DNA of 64,000 nucleotides. It comes from an uncultured Thiothrix sp. GTDB lineage: Bacteria; Pseudomonadota; Gammaproteobacteria; Poriferisulfidales; GCA-002705445. Below are positions 20,474 to 29,632 of the stretch, piece after piece; position 1 is the stretch's first letter; each line of letters starts with the position of its first letter. The stretch lies in NCBI GenBank assembly GCA_902595225.1, contig CACJPG010000004.1:1-64000 (forward strand), given 5' to 3'. The notes below the pieces were generated by a model. That model had not been told where the DNA came from. It saw nothing but the letters and a program-made list of their open reading frames with translations, and searched no databases. Both the position numbers and the translations under genes were made by a program.

Positions 20474-21247
20474 ATGCTAGGTAAAAAGTATTCTAGAAGT
20501 TTATATAATCCACTATCTGATAAACCTTATAAATTATCGAGATCTAGAATTGATAACTTTCAAAATTGTCCGAGATGTTTCTATATGCATGAAAGAAAAG
20601 GTGTAAAGGCTCCTTCTGGACCGGCATTTAATTTAAACAATGCAGTAGATAACTTATATAAAAATGAATTTGATTTTTATAGAAAAGAAAAGAAACCTCA
20701 TCCTATTATGATTAAAAATAAAATCGACTGTATCCCATATGAAAATGAAAATTTAGCAGAATGGAGAAATTCATTTAAAGGAATTAGATACCATGATAAA
20801 AAAACAAATTTTATTATATTTGGGGGTATTGATGACGTTTGGATAAACAAAAATGAAGAATTACATATAGTTGATTATAAAGCCACAGCAAAACAAAATT
20901 TTAAACCAAATTTTGATACCGGATGGGAAGTTTGTTATAAAAGACAGATAGAAATATATCAATGGTTATTCAAAAAAAATGGATTTAAGGTTTCGGATAT
21001 TGGATACATAATATATGCAAACGGAAAGTCTGACGAAAAAGAGTTTGGTGGAAATCTTATGTTTGATGAACACCTTTATACTCTTAAGTGTGATACAAAT
21101 TGGATAGATAAAATTTTAGAAGAAATGTACGAATGTTTAAAGTCTGAAAGCCTTCCAAGAACAGGTGGTGGTTGGAACGGCCAAGGTTGCGAACAATGTG
21201 CATACAAAAAACAACTTTATGAAATATTTAAGTCACACGTCTCATGA
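20474..21247 (+). CDS. PD-(D/E)XK nuclease-superfamily protein with candidate Fe-S cysteines
   Basis: A 257-residue RecB/Cas4-like nuclease domain. It starts with SRSRIDNFQNCPRCFYMHE near residues 24-41. Motif II/III is GGIDDVW followed by LHIVDYKATAK (near 116-138), the Asp and D-x-K of the PD-(D/E)XK core. RQIEIYQWLF (near 158) is the QxxxY helix. Cysteines at the N-terminus (CPRC) and near the C-terminus (GCEQCAYKKQ) have the spacing seen in Cas4 and AddB proteins that hold a 4Fe-4S cluster, so a cluster is inferred. There are no cas genes around it. It is co-transcribed with the unknown gene before it. Confidence 0.75.
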   Translation: MLGKKYSRSLYNPLSDKPYKLSRSRIDNFQNCPRCFYMHERKGVKAPSGPAFNLNNAVDNLYKNEFDFYRKEKKPHPIMIKNKIDCIPYENENLAEWRNSFKGIRYHDKKTNFIIFGGIDDVWINKNEELHIVDYKATAKQNFKPNFDTGWEVCYKRQIEIYQWLFKKNGFKVSDIGYIIYANGKSDEKEFGGNLMFDEHLYTLKCDTNWIDKILEEMYECLKSESLPRTGGGWNGQGCEQCAYKKQLYEIFKSHVS

Positions 21248-21250
21248 ATA

Positions 21251-21550
21251 TTAAATAAATACGGAAATAAAATATGGCGCCCAAGCATAAATTAAAATTA
21301 TTATGAAGCCGATTTCAAAAATCATTACTTTCTTAAATAATATAGACTCAATTTCTGATTCCGAGGAAGAAAATCTAACTATTACCATGACAATATCAAA
21401 AAGCAAGACCATAATATAAATTGGAAGTGCAGCTGGTAATCCAAGTGTGAGTAAAGTTTTTATGGTATTGTCTAAAACAAGCTCAGTATCTTTATCTTGA
21501 GCAAAGATTAAAAAAATAAAGCCCAACAAAATAAGCAAAAATCTTAACAA
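21251..21550 (-). CDS. Small membrane protein of unknown function, start uncertain
   Basis: An open frame of 99 codons from TTG 21550, encoding about three hydrophobic segments (near residues 1-18, 32-55 and 75-95) separated by short charged stretches. No family is recognised. It follows sat on the same strand. The TTG has a poor ribosome-binding site, whereas AAAGG lies just after the sat stop. The same frame is open back to that stop and would add IINTFIKKIG before the first hydrophobic segment, but no ATG, GTG or TTG exists there. The true start is therefore unresolved. Confidence 0.5.
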   Translation of the reverse strand: MLRFLLILLGFIFLIFAQDKDTELVLDNTIKTLLTLGLPAALPIYIMVLLFDIVMVIVRFSSSESEIESILFKKVMIFEIGFIIILIYAWAPYFISVFI

Positions 21551-21583
21551 TCCGATTTTTTTTATGAATGTATTGATAATCCT

Positions 21584-22765
21584 TTATCCCTTCATATAAT
21601 GTTTCATCAAAACTTCAGCAACCTCTGGTCTAGCAAACTCTTTTGGAAGGCTTTCACCTTTTGATAACATTTCCCTTACTTTCGTTCCAGATAAGAGAAC
21701 GAAATCTTCTTTAGTATGGTCCTCAACATCTCTCATCATAACTACCTTATTAAGCTTTTTAGAGTATGCAGTATGATCAGCTTTAAAAATCTTAATTAAT
21801 AAGGCATCATCAGGTATACTATCAAAAATATCTTGAGCATCAAATGCTCCGTAAAAGTCTCCAACTCCAGCATGGTCTCTTCCTACAATTAAATAACTAC
21901 ACCCACAATTCTGCCTAAACACGGCATGAAGTAGGGCTTCTCTTGGGCCCGCATACAACATATCGAAGCCATAGCCAGTTATCATTACATAGTTTTCTGG
22001 AAAATAGTGCTCAACCATTGTTCTTATTGCAGTGTCACGGACATCGGCAGGAATGTCTCCTGGCTTAAGTTTTCCGAGAAGCATATGTATGAGAATACCG
22101 TCCGCACTTACTCGCTCACCAGCCATTCTACATAATTCCTCATGTGCTCTATGCATCGGATTTCTTGTTTGAAACGCTACAACATTTTTCCAACCTTTTG
22201 ACTCAATAGATGCTCTGATTTGCATTGCTGTTCTAAAAGTATCTTTAAAATCTATTTCAAAGTAACTAAAATTTAATACTTTTACACTTCCACTTAAAAG
22301 AGTTTTTCCCTGATCGTAAAAAGTTTTTACCCCTGGATGTGATTGATCTTTTGTTCCATAAACTTTTTCTACAACATCGTCAATCTCACTTTGCTCTAAT
22401 TTCTCAATCTTATCAATTTTTTGAATTGCTAAAATTTTCTCACCATCTACGTTTGGATCAATTATTGCAATCTCTTCTCCTTCTTCAAATTTAATTTCTT
22501 GATTAGAAATATTTACAACTGGTGTTGGCCAAAATAATCCACTTTTTAAACACATATTATCTGCTACCGACAACAGATCATCTTTATTCATAAATCCGTC
22601 CAGCGGTGTAAAGTAACCTGCGCCAAGCATTACTAAGTTTGCTGCAGCTGCTGAAGTTACTTTTAACTTTTTCATAGACTCAGCTGCTTTTAAGAGCGAT
22701 TCTTTTTCTTCATCTGTATTTACTATTTTTGGCGTCAGCTCTTCAGAGCCATGTGGTTTTATCAT
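21584..22765 (-). CDS. sat: Sulfate adenylyltransferase (dissimilatory ATP sulfurylase)
   Basis: In sulfur oxidisers Sat runs in the ATP-forming direction: adenosine phosphosulfate plus pyrophosphate gives sulfate and ATP, the last step after sulfite oxidation by AprAB. The homo-oligomeric Sat type is shown by 393 residues with the active-site QTRNPMHRAHEE near 198, GRDHAGVGDFYGAFDAQ near 291, and KVVMMRDVEDH near 346; it is unrelated to the CysDN type. aprAB are not in this window. It supports chemolithotrophic sulfur oxidation together with the dsr operon 26 kb away. Confidence 0.96.
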   Translation of the reverse strand: MIKPHGSEELTPKIVNTDEEKESLLKAAESMKKLKVTSAAAANLVMLGAGYFTPLDGFMNKDDLLSVADNMCLKSGLFWPTPVVNISNQEIKFEEGEEIAIIDPNVDGEKILAIQKIDKIEKLEQSEIDDVVEKVYGTKDQSHPGVKTFYDQGKTLLSGSVKVLNFSYFEIDFKDTFRTAMQIRASIESKGWKNVVAFQTRNPMHRAHEELCRMAGERVSADGILIHMLLGKLKPGDIPADVRDTAIRTMVEHYFPENYVMITGYGFDMLYAGPREALLHAVFRQNCGCSYLIVGRDHAGVGDFYGAFDAQDIFDSIPDDALLIKIFKADHTAYSKKLNKVVMMRDVEDHTKEDFVLLSGTKVREMLSKGESLPKEFARPEVAEVLMKHYMKG

Positions 22766-22879
22766 TTGTTTCCCCTCCGATACTTTTAAAATACCTTATT
22801 ATAATTTCTTTATTATTCTCATTACGGTATGATTGGCATTATATTAATATAATATAAAATAAAACACACTTAAATTAAG

Positions 22880-23545
22880 ATGAAAAATTTTATAGCCCCA
22901 TCAATATTGTCAGCAAACTTTGCAGAGCTTGGTAAAGAGGTAGATGAAGTTATATTAGCAGGTGCTGATATTATTCATTTTGACGTGATGGATAATCATT
23001 ATGTTCCAAATTTAACAGTTGGTCCCATGGTATGTAAGTCCTTAATAGACTACGGCGTCAAGAAACCAATTGACGTACATCTTATGACAACTCCAGTTGA
23101 TGAACTTATAACTCAGTTTTGCGAAGCTGGCGCTTCAATGGTATCTTTTCACCCTGAAGCAAGTCAGCATGTTGATAGAAGTATTGAGCTTATTAAAAGT
23201 AAAAATTGCAAAGCTGGCATTGCTCTAAATCCTGCATCACCTCTGTCATTACTTGATCATATTTTAGAGAAAATTGATTTTATCTTAATTATGTCTGTCA
23301 ACCCTGGCTATGGTGGTCAAAAATTTATAGAAAATTCCCTAGAAAAAATTAAAAAGTGTAAAGAAATGATCGATAAATCTGGATGTAATGTTGAGATCGA
23401 AGTCGATGGAGGGATCGGAGTTAAAAATATTAAAAGTATTAGCGATGCAGGAGCAAATATCTTCGTTGCTGGTTCAGCCATATTTAATACCGAAAGTTAT
23501 AAAGAAGCCATTTCTAAAATGAAGCAAGAAATTTCTGCAAACTAA
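22880..23545 (+). CDS. rpe: Ribulose-phosphate 3-epimerase
   Basis: Interconverts ribulose 5-phosphate and xylulose 5-phosphate in the pentose phosphate and Calvin cycles. A 221-residue TIM barrel with APSILSANFAELGKEV at the N-terminus, the metal ligands in HFDVMDNHYVPN (near 34) and VHLM (near 67), VNPGYGGQKFI near 140, and EVDGGI near 175. It begins the rpe-trpE-trpG-trpDC run. The gph (phosphoglycolate phosphatase) gene often found between rpe and trpE is absent. Confidence 0.97.
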   Translation: MKNFIAPSILSANFAELGKEVDEVILAGADIIHFDVMDNHYVPNLTVGPMVCKSLIDYGVKKPIDVHLMTTPVDELITQFCEAGASMVSFHPEASQHVDRSIELIKSKNCKAGIALNPASPLSLLDHILEKIDFILIMSVNPGYGGQKFIENSLEKIKKCKEMIDKSGCNVEIEVDGGIGVKNIKSISDAGANIFVAGSAIFNTESYKEAISKMKQEISAN

Positions 23546-23550
23546 TCATA

Positions 23551-25017
23551 ATGCAAAAAGATGATTTCATAAAACTTGCAAACGAGGGTCATTCAAGAGT
23601 ATCTGTTAATAAAGTAATAAAAAATATAGGTGCAAGTCCGCTAGATACATATAAAAAATTAGAAAGACAAAACTCATTTCTTTTTGAGTCTGGGTCGAAT
23701 AAGGGGAAATGGAGTAGATATTCAATTATCGGGACAACTTCGAATGAAAGAATAAAAGTTACAGGAAATTTAATTCAATATGTTGATGGTGAAAAGATAG
23801 AGGAATTTCAAGCTGATGATCCGTTAAAATGGATTGAAAACTTTTATAATGAAAATAAAGTAAAAAATTTACCAAAAGATTTGCCATTTACGGGAGGTCT
23901 TGTTGGTTATTTTGGATATGAAACAATTCAATTTATTGAAAATAAAATTCAAGTGAATAAGGAAGATAGCCTTGGAGTGCCTGATATCTTTTTATTTGTT
24001 TGCAACGAAATCATAATTTTTGATAATGAGGAAAATGTAGTTCACATTGTTCTTAATAAAAGAACCAATCAAGAAGATAGTTACGAAAGTGCTATTAAAA
24101 GAATTGATGATCTTGAAAAAATAATCAAACAAAAGACAGCTTTCAAAAATTATAAAAATTCGCTCTCAAAAGATTCATTTTTATCGTCATTTAAGAAAGA
24201 GGATTTCTTGGATGCAGTTATAAAAACTAAAGAGTATATCTCTGAAGGTGATGTAATGCAGGTTGTATTATCTCAAAGGTTATCAAAAAAATTTGATGGC
24301 GACCCGTTAAGAATGTATGAAGTATTACGAGATTTGAATCCGTCTCCATATATGTATTTTCTAGATATGGAGGGTTTTCAAATAATTGGCTCCTCGCCCG
24401 AAATCTTAGTTAAGTTAGAAGATAAAAAGGTCACTGTAAGACCAATCGCAGGAACAAGACCAAGAGGGGTCAATAAAAAACAGGATCTTGATAACGAGAG
24501 CGATCTTTTAAATGATCCGAAAGAATTGGCTGAGCATCTAATGCTAATTGACCTTGGTAGAAATGACATTGGAAGAATTTCAAAAGTCGGTACTGTGAAA
24601 CTTACTGAGAAAATGATAATTGAAAGGTATTCACATGTGATGCATATCGTTTCAAATGTTAGTGGTGTTATTGAAGATGAAACAAGGCCACTAGATGTAT
24701 TGAGAGCTACGTTCCCAGCCGGCACAGTATCTGGTGCTCCAAAAATCAGAGCGATGGAGATTATAAATGAACTTGAACCTTTGAAAAGAGGCATATATTC
24801 TGGAGCAATTGGGTACTTGTCATGGACTGGCGATTTAGATACAGCTTTATCAATAAGAACAGCTATTATCAAAGATAATTCGATTCATGTTCAAGCGGGT
24901 GCTGGGATAGTTTATGATTCAGTACCTGAAACAGAGTGGGAAGAAACAATGAATAAAGCTATGGCACTTTTAAAAGCATCTGAGAAAGCTAATGCTGCAA
25001 GTGAGGAAAATAAATGA
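23551..25017 (+). CDS. trpE: Anthranilate synthase component I
   Basis: Makes anthranilate from chorismate with ammonia supplied by TrpG; first committed step of tryptophan synthesis. At 488 residues it is typical. The chorismate-binding domain shows [12 protein letters not shown] near 232, [11 protein letters not shown] near 280, [10 protein letters not shown] near 296, DLGRNDIGR near 333, and [18 protein letters not shown] near 389. It starts five bases after rpe and overlaps trpG by four bases. There is no room for a leader-peptide attenuator before it, so any control must act upstream of rpe or on the enzyme. Confidence 0.97.
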   Translation: MQKDDFIKLANEGHSRVSVNKVIKNIGASPLDTYKKLERQNSFLFESGSNKGKWSRYSIIGTTSNERIKVTGNLIQYVDGEKIEEFQADDPLKWIENFYNENKVKNLPKDLPFTGGLVGYFGYETIQFIENKIQVNKEDSLGVPDIFLFVCNEIIIFDNEENVVHIVLNKRTNQEDSYESAIKRIDDLEKIIKQKTAFKNYKNSLSKDSFLSSFKKEDFLDAVIKTKEYISEGDVMQVVLSQRLSKKFDGDPLRMYEVLRDLNPSPYMYFLDMEGFQIIGSSPEILVKLEDKKVTVRPIAGTRPRGVNKKQDLDNESDLLNDPKELAEHLMLIDLGRNDIGRISKVGTVKLTEKMIIERYSHVMHIVSNVSGVIEDETRPLDVLRATFPAGTVSGAPKIRAMEIINELEPLKRGIYSGAIGYLSWTGDLDTALSIRTAIIKDNSIHVQAGAGIVYDSVPETEWEETMNKAMALLKASEKANAASEENK

Positions 25018-25595
25018 TATTAATGATCGATAATTATGATTCATTTACTTATAACGTTGTTCAATATTTAGGAGAACTTGGTAGTGATGTAAAAGTTGTA
25101 AGAAATGACATGATTTCTATAAAAGATATTGAAGTTATAGAGCCTGAAAAGATTGTAATTTCACCTGGGCCCTGTACTCCTAATGAGGCTGGTATTTCAA
25201 TTGAAACCATAAATCATTTTTATAAAAAAATACCTATATTGGGCATATGTCTTGGTCATCAAAGTATAGGTGCTGCATTCGGAGGCAATATTATTAAAGC
25301 AAAAAAAATTATGCACGGTAAGACATCAAAAATTCATCATAATCAAAACTATATTTTTCAAAATTTGCCAACGCCTTATACAGCAACTCGATATCATTCT
25401 CTTGTAATTGAAGAAAAAACTATACCGGATTGTCTAGAAGTAATTGCAAAAACAATTTCGGAAGATGAAAGTGATGATGAAATAATGGCAATTAGACATA
25501 AAGAACATCACACTTATGGTGTACAATTTCATCCTGAATCAATAATGAGTGAGCATGGACATCAAATATTAAAAAATTTCCTAGATATAAAATGA
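25014..25595 (+). CDS. trpG: Anthranilate synthase component II (glutamine amidotransferase)
   Basis: Class I glutamine amidotransferase of 193 residues supplying ammonia to TrpE, possibly also to PabB as in other bacteria. It has [17 protein letters not shown] at the N-terminus, oxyanion strand [12 protein letters not shown] near 50, nucleophile Cys in [13 protein letters not shown] near 79, and the His/Glu pair in [13 protein letters not shown] near 170. It overlaps trpE and trpDC by four bases on each side, so translation is likely coupled. Confidence 0.97.
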   Translation: MILMIDNYDSFTYNVVQYLGELGSDVKVVRNDMISIKDIEVIEPEKIVISPGPCTPNEAGISIETINHFYKKIPILGICLGHQSIGAAFGGNIIKAKKIMHGKTSKIHHNQNYIFQNLPTPYTATRYHSLVIEEKTIPDCLEVIAKTISEDESDDEIMAIRHKEHHTYGVQFHPESIMSEHGHQILKNFLDIK

Positions 25596-27403
25596 ATATT
25601 AACGAAGCTATAGAAAAAATTTCATCAAGTAATGATCTTGAAAAAGAAGAAATTAAAAAAGTTTTTTTAAGTATTATGAAAAATGAATGCAATGATGCTG
25701 AAATTATATCATTTCTAATGACCTTAAAAACCAAAGGTGAAAGCGTTGAAGAAATTACTGGAGCGGCAGAGGTTCTCAGAGAAATGTCTCAAAAGCTAGA
25801 ATTGCCATCTGATAATTTAGTTGATACTTGTGGAACTGGAGGGGACGGACAAAATACATTCAACATTTCAACTGCTTCCGCAATTGTTGCAGCGGCTGCA
25901 GGGGTAAAAATTGCAAAGCATGGTAATAAATCTATTTCAAGTAAGTCTGGAAGTGCTGATCTCCTTGAACATGCTGGGATAAATATCGATCTTGACGAAA
26001 ACCAATCAAAGAAATGTTTCGAGGATCATGGAATTACTTTTATGTTTGCTCCGAAATATCATAAAGCAATGAAAAATGTCGCAAAGGTTCGAAAATCAAT
26101 TAAGACAAGAACTATCTTTAACGTTTTGGGTCCATTATCAAATCCAGCAAATGCCAAATATCAAATACTTGGGGTTTACGATAAAAAACTTGTTAAACCA
26201 ATTGCAGAGGTTGCGAGAGGGCTTGGGATTGAAAGAGCCCTAGTTGTTCATTCTGAAGAGGGTTTAGATGAAATATCATGTGAAAAAGATACATATATAG
26301 CCGAATTAAAAGATAATCAAATTGCAGAATATGTAATTAATCCAAAAGATTTCGGTTTAGAAATATGTTCTCTTGATAATCTTAAAGTTAAAACAGTAGA
26401 AGATAGCTACAAAATATTTTTAGGGATGCTAAAAAACAATAATAAAGAAGCAGTCAATATTGTTTGTTTAAATGCAGGCGCTGCAATCTATGTAAGTGGA
26501 ATAAAAAATTCCCTCGAAGATGGAATCAAACACGCAAAAGAGGCCATAGAATCAGGTGAAGCATTAAAAAAATATCAAACAATTGTAAATTCGATGCCAG
26601 AAAAAGCAAAGACCCCAAAAATTCTTGAAGAGATATTACAAAACAAAGAAAAAGAAGTTAATGAAAGAAAAATAAAAATTCCTTTAGAAGATCTAATTGA
26701 GATAGATTATATGAAGTCTTTTAAAAGAAAATTTAAACAAGCTCTTCTACAAAAGCTTGAACAAAATAAACCAGCTGTGATTGCTGAAATTAAAAGAGCA
26801 TCGCCAAGTATGGGTGAACTTAATATGAATATTATGCCAGCAAAAGTTGCATCTGATTTTGAAGAAATGGGCGCAGCATGTTTATCGGTGTTGACTGATG
26901 CAAAATATTTTAAAGGTTCGGGTGCTATTTTAGAAATGGCAAAAAAAGGATGTAATCTTCCTATACTTCGCAAAGATTTCATTATTGATGAATACCAGAT
27001 TGATGAATCAGTTGTAATGGGGGCAGACTGCATACTACTTATTGCAGCGGCACTTGAAAAAAATTCTCTTGAAAAACTTTTTAAAGAAGCAAAGCAAAGA
27101 AATCTTGATGTCATTGTGGAAGTTCATAATCATGATGAATTAGAAAATGCACTTGAGATTGATTGCGATATTATTGGAATTAATAATAGAAATCTTCATA
27201 CATTCGAAGTGAATTTAAATACAACTATTGAATTAGTTAAATATATAAAAGATGATCAACTCATTATTACAGAAAGTGGTATACACAACAGTAATGATGT
27301 GAAAACTATGAATGCCTGTGGCATCAATACTTTTTTAGTTGGGGAATCTTTGATGACAGCAAAAAATCCAAAAGATAAATTTAAAGAAATATTTATTAGT
27401 TAA
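25592..27403 (+). CDS. trpDC: Fused anthranilate phosphoribosyltransferase / indole-3-glycerol-phosphate synthase
   Basis: One uninterrupted frame of 603 residues joins TrpD and TrpC. TrpD (about 1-335) has [16 protein letters not shown] near 84, [18 protein letters not shown] near 110, and [12 protein letters not shown] near 150. TrpC (about 340-603) begins at the usual first helix, [16 protein letters not shown], with the catalytic [11 protein letters not shown] near 400, [12 protein letters not shown] near 465, and [11 protein letters not shown] near 526. The natural ends of both proteins are kept and joined by a very short linker, so this is a true in-frame fusion. E. coli instead fuses trpG-trpD and trpC-trpF. 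trpF, trpB and trpA are not in the window. Confidence 0.95.
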   Translation: MNINEAIEKISSSNDLEKEEIKKVFLSIMKNECNDAEIISFLMTLKTKGESVEEITGAAEVLREMSQKLELPSDNLVDTCGTGGDGQNTFNISTASAIVAAAAGVKIAKHGNKSISSKSGSADLLEHAGINIDLDENQSKKCFEDHGITFMFAPKYHKAMKNVAKVRKSIKTRTIFNVLGPLSNPANAKYQILGVYDKKLVKPIAEVARGLGIERALVVHSEEGLDEISCEKDTYIAELKDNQIAEYVINPKDFGLEICSLDNLKVKTVEDSYKIFLGMLKNNNKEAVNIVCLNAGAAIYVSGIKNSLEDGIKHAKEAIESGEALKKYQTIVNSMPEKAKTPKILEEILQNKEKEVNERKIKIPLEDLIEIDYMKSFKRKFKQALLQKLEQNKPAVIAEIKRASPSMGELNMNIMPAKVASDFEEMGAACLSVLTDAKYFKGSGAILEMAKKGCNLPILRKDFIIDEYQIDESVVMGADCILLIAAALEKNSLEKLFKEAKQRNLDVIVEVHNHDELENALEIDCDIIGINNRNLHTFEVNLNTTIELVKYIKDDQLIITESGIHNSNDVKTMNACGINTFLVGESLMTAKNPKDKFKEIFIS

Positions 27404-27976
27404 TTGAAAATCGAAATTAAAAATTGCAGTCAATGTGGGTCAAGCAAAATTGATTTTGCTATACCGCCCGGTGATAATAAGAAAAGATATATATGTCGGA
27501 GTTGTAATTTCATACACTACCAAAATCCAAATATTGTTGCAGGATGCATTTTAGAATGGGAAGGAAAAATTTTACTTTGTAAAAGAGCAATTGAACCAAG
27601 GCTTAACTATTGGACCTTGCCTGCAGGTTTCTTAGAAAACGAGGAACCACTTGAATTTGGGGCGGCAAGAGAGAGTAAAGAAGAAGCAAACGCTTATTCA
27701 AATGATCTGAGAATTTTTTCAATATACAGCTTAATTCACATTAGCCAAATCTACATCATGTATTATGGAACCCTAAAAGATGGAAAACATAGCCCTGGGC
27801 TTGAAGAGTCTTTTGAGACAAAATTATATGCTCAAGAGGAGATCCCGTGGGATGAGCTTGCATTCCCAATAATTACAGAGAATTTAAAGTTATTTTTTGA
27901 TAAAGAAAAAACTGATAAACCTCATACCGGAACTGTTGATAAGGTTGGCGATGAATATAAAATAATTCGCAGTTAA
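27404..27976 (+). CDS. Nudix hydrolase with zinc-ribbon N-terminus
   Basis: A 190-residue protein starting at TTG directly after the trpDC stop. Residues 6-40 form a zinc ribbon (CSQCGSSK and ICRSC). The Nudix fold follows, with a box near residues 75-98 fitting G-x5-E-x7-RE-x2-EE (GFLENEEPLEFGAARESKEE). The architecture is that of the family sometimes annotated as ADP-ribose or NADH pyrophosphatase-like; the substrate cannot be read from the sequence. Downstream genes follow at 4 and 11 bases. Confidence 0.88.
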   Translation: MKIEIKNCSQCGSSKIDFAIPPGDNKKRYICRSCNFIHYQNPNIVAGCILEWEGKILLCKRAIEPRLNYWTLPAGFLENEEPLEFGAARESKEEANAYSNDLRIFSIYSLIHISQIYIMYYGTLKDGKHSPGLEESFETKLYAQEEIPWDELAFPIITENLKLFFDKEKTDKPHTGTVDKVGDEYKIIRS

Positions 27977-27980
27977 TTTT

Positions 27981-28169
27981 ATGGATATATCTGAACAAGC
28001 AACATATTGTCCTTATTGTGGAGAAAGTATTTCAATTTTAGTTGATGGCTCATTAAATTATCAGGAGTATGTCGAGGATTGTGAGGTGTGTTGTAGCCCG
28101 ATAATAATTAATATTGAAATAACATACAATGAAGATATCCTAATAAGTACTAGAAAAGAAAATGAATAA
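27981..28169 (+). CDS. CPXCG-motif cysteine-rich small protein
   Basis: A 62-residue protein with TYCPYCGESI near residue 9 and EDCEVCCSPI near 34, two CxxC knuckles that should bind one zinc ion. It belongs to the small CPXCG-containing family that is widespread in proteobacteria, with no assigned function. It lies four bases after the Nudix gene. Confidence 0.85.
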   Translation: MDISEQATYCPYCGESISILVDGSLNYQEYVEDCEVCCSPIIINIEITYNEDILISTRKENE

Positions 28170-28180
28170 AATATTTGGAT

Positions 28181-28804
28181 ATGGACTTAACATTTATACT
28201 TGCTGTAGCCCCACCTCTTTTAATAGTTGCTTATATAATTAAAGCTGATAGATTTCCCGAGCCAAAAGGAACCTGCTTTCTAACTTTCGTTGCTGGAACA
28301 ATTATTATTGTGCCTGCAGCAATATTGAATGATAAATTAATTCCCGATGCAAGCTATGCTTATTTGGCAGGCTTCACAGAAGAAACTTTAAAATTTTTGA
28401 CCATATATTTTTATGTTAGTAGAAATACAAACTTTGATGAGCCGATGGACGCGATTGTATACGGAACTTTGGTCTCTTTGGGTTTTGCAACGTTTGAAAA
28501 TCTTCAATACGTTTATTACTCGGGTGGCTCTCCAGATGCGGTTGCAATCATAAGAGCATTTACCGCAATTCCTTTGCATGCTTGTTGTGGAATTATTATG
28601 GGCTATTACTTTGGTTTATATATGTTTAAAAATAAAGACACATTAAATTTATTCAAATCTTTGTTCTTTGCAATAGGCTTTCATGCATTATATAACTATT
28701 TTGCTACACGAAATGTTTTCCTCATGATTGTTGTTTTAATAATCTTAATTTCATTTGCAAGAAAATTACATGGGATATTAAGAAAAGAACAGATTCTACA
28801 TTAA
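28181..28804 (+). CDS. PrsW-family intramembrane metalloprotease
   Basis: A polytopic membrane protein of 207 residues from ATG 28181; an in-frame TTG six bases earlier is less likely. PrsW motifs are visible: FTEETLKFL near 66 with the tandem glutamates, GFATFENLQYV near 104, and IPLHACCGIIMGYYFG near 131. In Bacillus PrsW cleaves the anti-sigma factor RsiW; here no anti-sigma factor is nearby and the substrate is unknown. Six or seven hydrophobic segments are apparent. Confidence 0.85.
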   Translation: MDLTFILAVAPPLLIVAYIIKADRFPEPKGTCFLTFVAGTIIIVPAAILNDKLIPDASYAYLAGFTEETLKFLTIYFYVSRNTNFDEPMDAIVYGTLVSLGFATFENLQYVYYSGGSPDAVAIIRAFTAIPLHACCGIIMGYYFGLYMFKNKDTLNLFKSLFFAIGFHALYNYFATRNVFLMIVVLIILISFARKLHGILRKEQILH

Positions 28805-28830
28805 TTATTTTTATTAGTTATGTTTTGCCT

Positions 28831-29274
28831 TTACTTTTGCATTTCCTTATACAATCCTTCGCACCACTCCATGTCTGATTTAATAATACCTGACCAGTAT
28901 TTACCATTCTTTGTAAAAGCCTCCTTGCCATCTTTAAAATAAATATCTACAAATTTTCTTGTCTGTGTTGAGGAATCTTTTTGAGCTTTCTCACTAGAAA
29001 TATTGTAAATTTTTTCACGAAGTAACCATGATATTTGAGTTAAATTTAAATAACGATCTAAATACAACTTTGCCGTCTCCTTGGCTTTAGTAGAACCTTC
29101 TTTTTCTAATTGTGCCCATATGTAAGAAAATGCTGAAGAGCATCTTTCAAAATGGTAAAGCATAGAAACATCACCTTCTGTTGGTACTTGATTTAAAGGC
29201 GTAAATTCATAAGCATTAATATTTTGAGAAAAGAATAAACTTATAAATATTGCTGATATTTTTATTTTATTAAT
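28831..29274 (-). CDS. Small exported protein, apparently starting at ATT
   Basis: From ATG 29163 the frame encodes 110 residues, but the reading frame continues upstream into what looks like a good signal peptide (NKIKISAIFISLFFS then QNINAYEF) before a stop at 29313. There is no ATG, GTG or TTG in that extension. An ATT at 29274-29272 sits seven bases after AAAGGA, ideal ribosome-binding spacing. From there the protein has 147 residues: signal peptide to about residue 21, then a helical mature domain with one cysteine (HFERCSSAF), lacking a recognised fold. I infer a periplasmic protein starting at AUU; alternatives are a sequencing error or a degraded start. Confidence 0.55.
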   Translation of the reverse strand: MNKIKISAIFISLFFSQNINAYEFTPLNQVPTEGDVSMLYHFERCSSAFSYIWAQLEKEGSTKAKETAKLYLDRYLNLTQISWLLREKIYNISSEKAQKDSSTQTRKFVDIYFKDGKEAFTKNGKYWSGIIKSDMEWCEGLYKEMQK

Positions 29275-29332
29275 TGGCGGTTCCTTTATTTTTTTTTGTA
29301 TGAATCTAAATTACCATGAAATATTGATCTTT

Positions 29333-29632
29333 TCAATTTGCACATGGCGGCGAATCTTTGACATATTCTTCTTTATCTTTCCACTCATTATTGGTAAATA
29401 GATGAAGTGATAAAGCATGTACTCCGTTTTCTAATTCAAACTTTAAAAGCTCATTGATTCTTCTGTGTCGTTGAACTAATTTCATATCTTCAAACTCATC
29501 AGAAACTAATATAACTTTAAAGTGCGATTCAGTATTTGGTCCGCTATGCATATGGCTTTCATTAATAACTTCAAGATGACTTAAATCAAAATTATCGCTT
29601 AAAGTATGCTCTATTTTTTTTTCTACGCTCAT
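29333..29632 (-). CDS. bolA: BolA-family protein
   Basis: A 99-residue class II KH-like fold protein. Typical elements are HLEVINESHMHSGPNTESHFKVILVS near residues 19-44 and LVQRHRRINELLKFELENGVHALSLHLFT (53-81). BolA proteins partner with monothiol glutaredoxins in Fe-S trafficking and also act as regulators; no glutaredoxin gene is adjacent here. It shares one base with tatD upstream. Confidence 0.93.
   Translation of the reverse strand: MSVEKKIEHTLSDNFDLSHLEVINESHMHSGPNTESHFKVILVSDEFEDMKLVQRHRRINELLKFELENGVHALSLHLFTNNEWKDKEEYVKDSPPCAN

Noticed and set aside
20474..21247. Cas4
   Set aside because: The fold and cysteines are similar but no cas genes or repeats are nearby and the neighbours are unrelated, so only the superfamily is named.
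23546..23550. Tryptophan leader peptide and attenuator before trpE
   Set aside because: Only five bases separate rpe from trpE; no room for a leader.
24378..24872. 164-codon frame on the minus strand inside trpE
   Set aside because: It lies entirely within a well-supported gene, has no ribosome-binding site or family resemblance, and reflects the reverse strand of a biased coding sequence.
26707..27114. 135-codon antisense frame in the trpC part of the fusion
   Set aside because: Shadow of trpC; no independent evidence.
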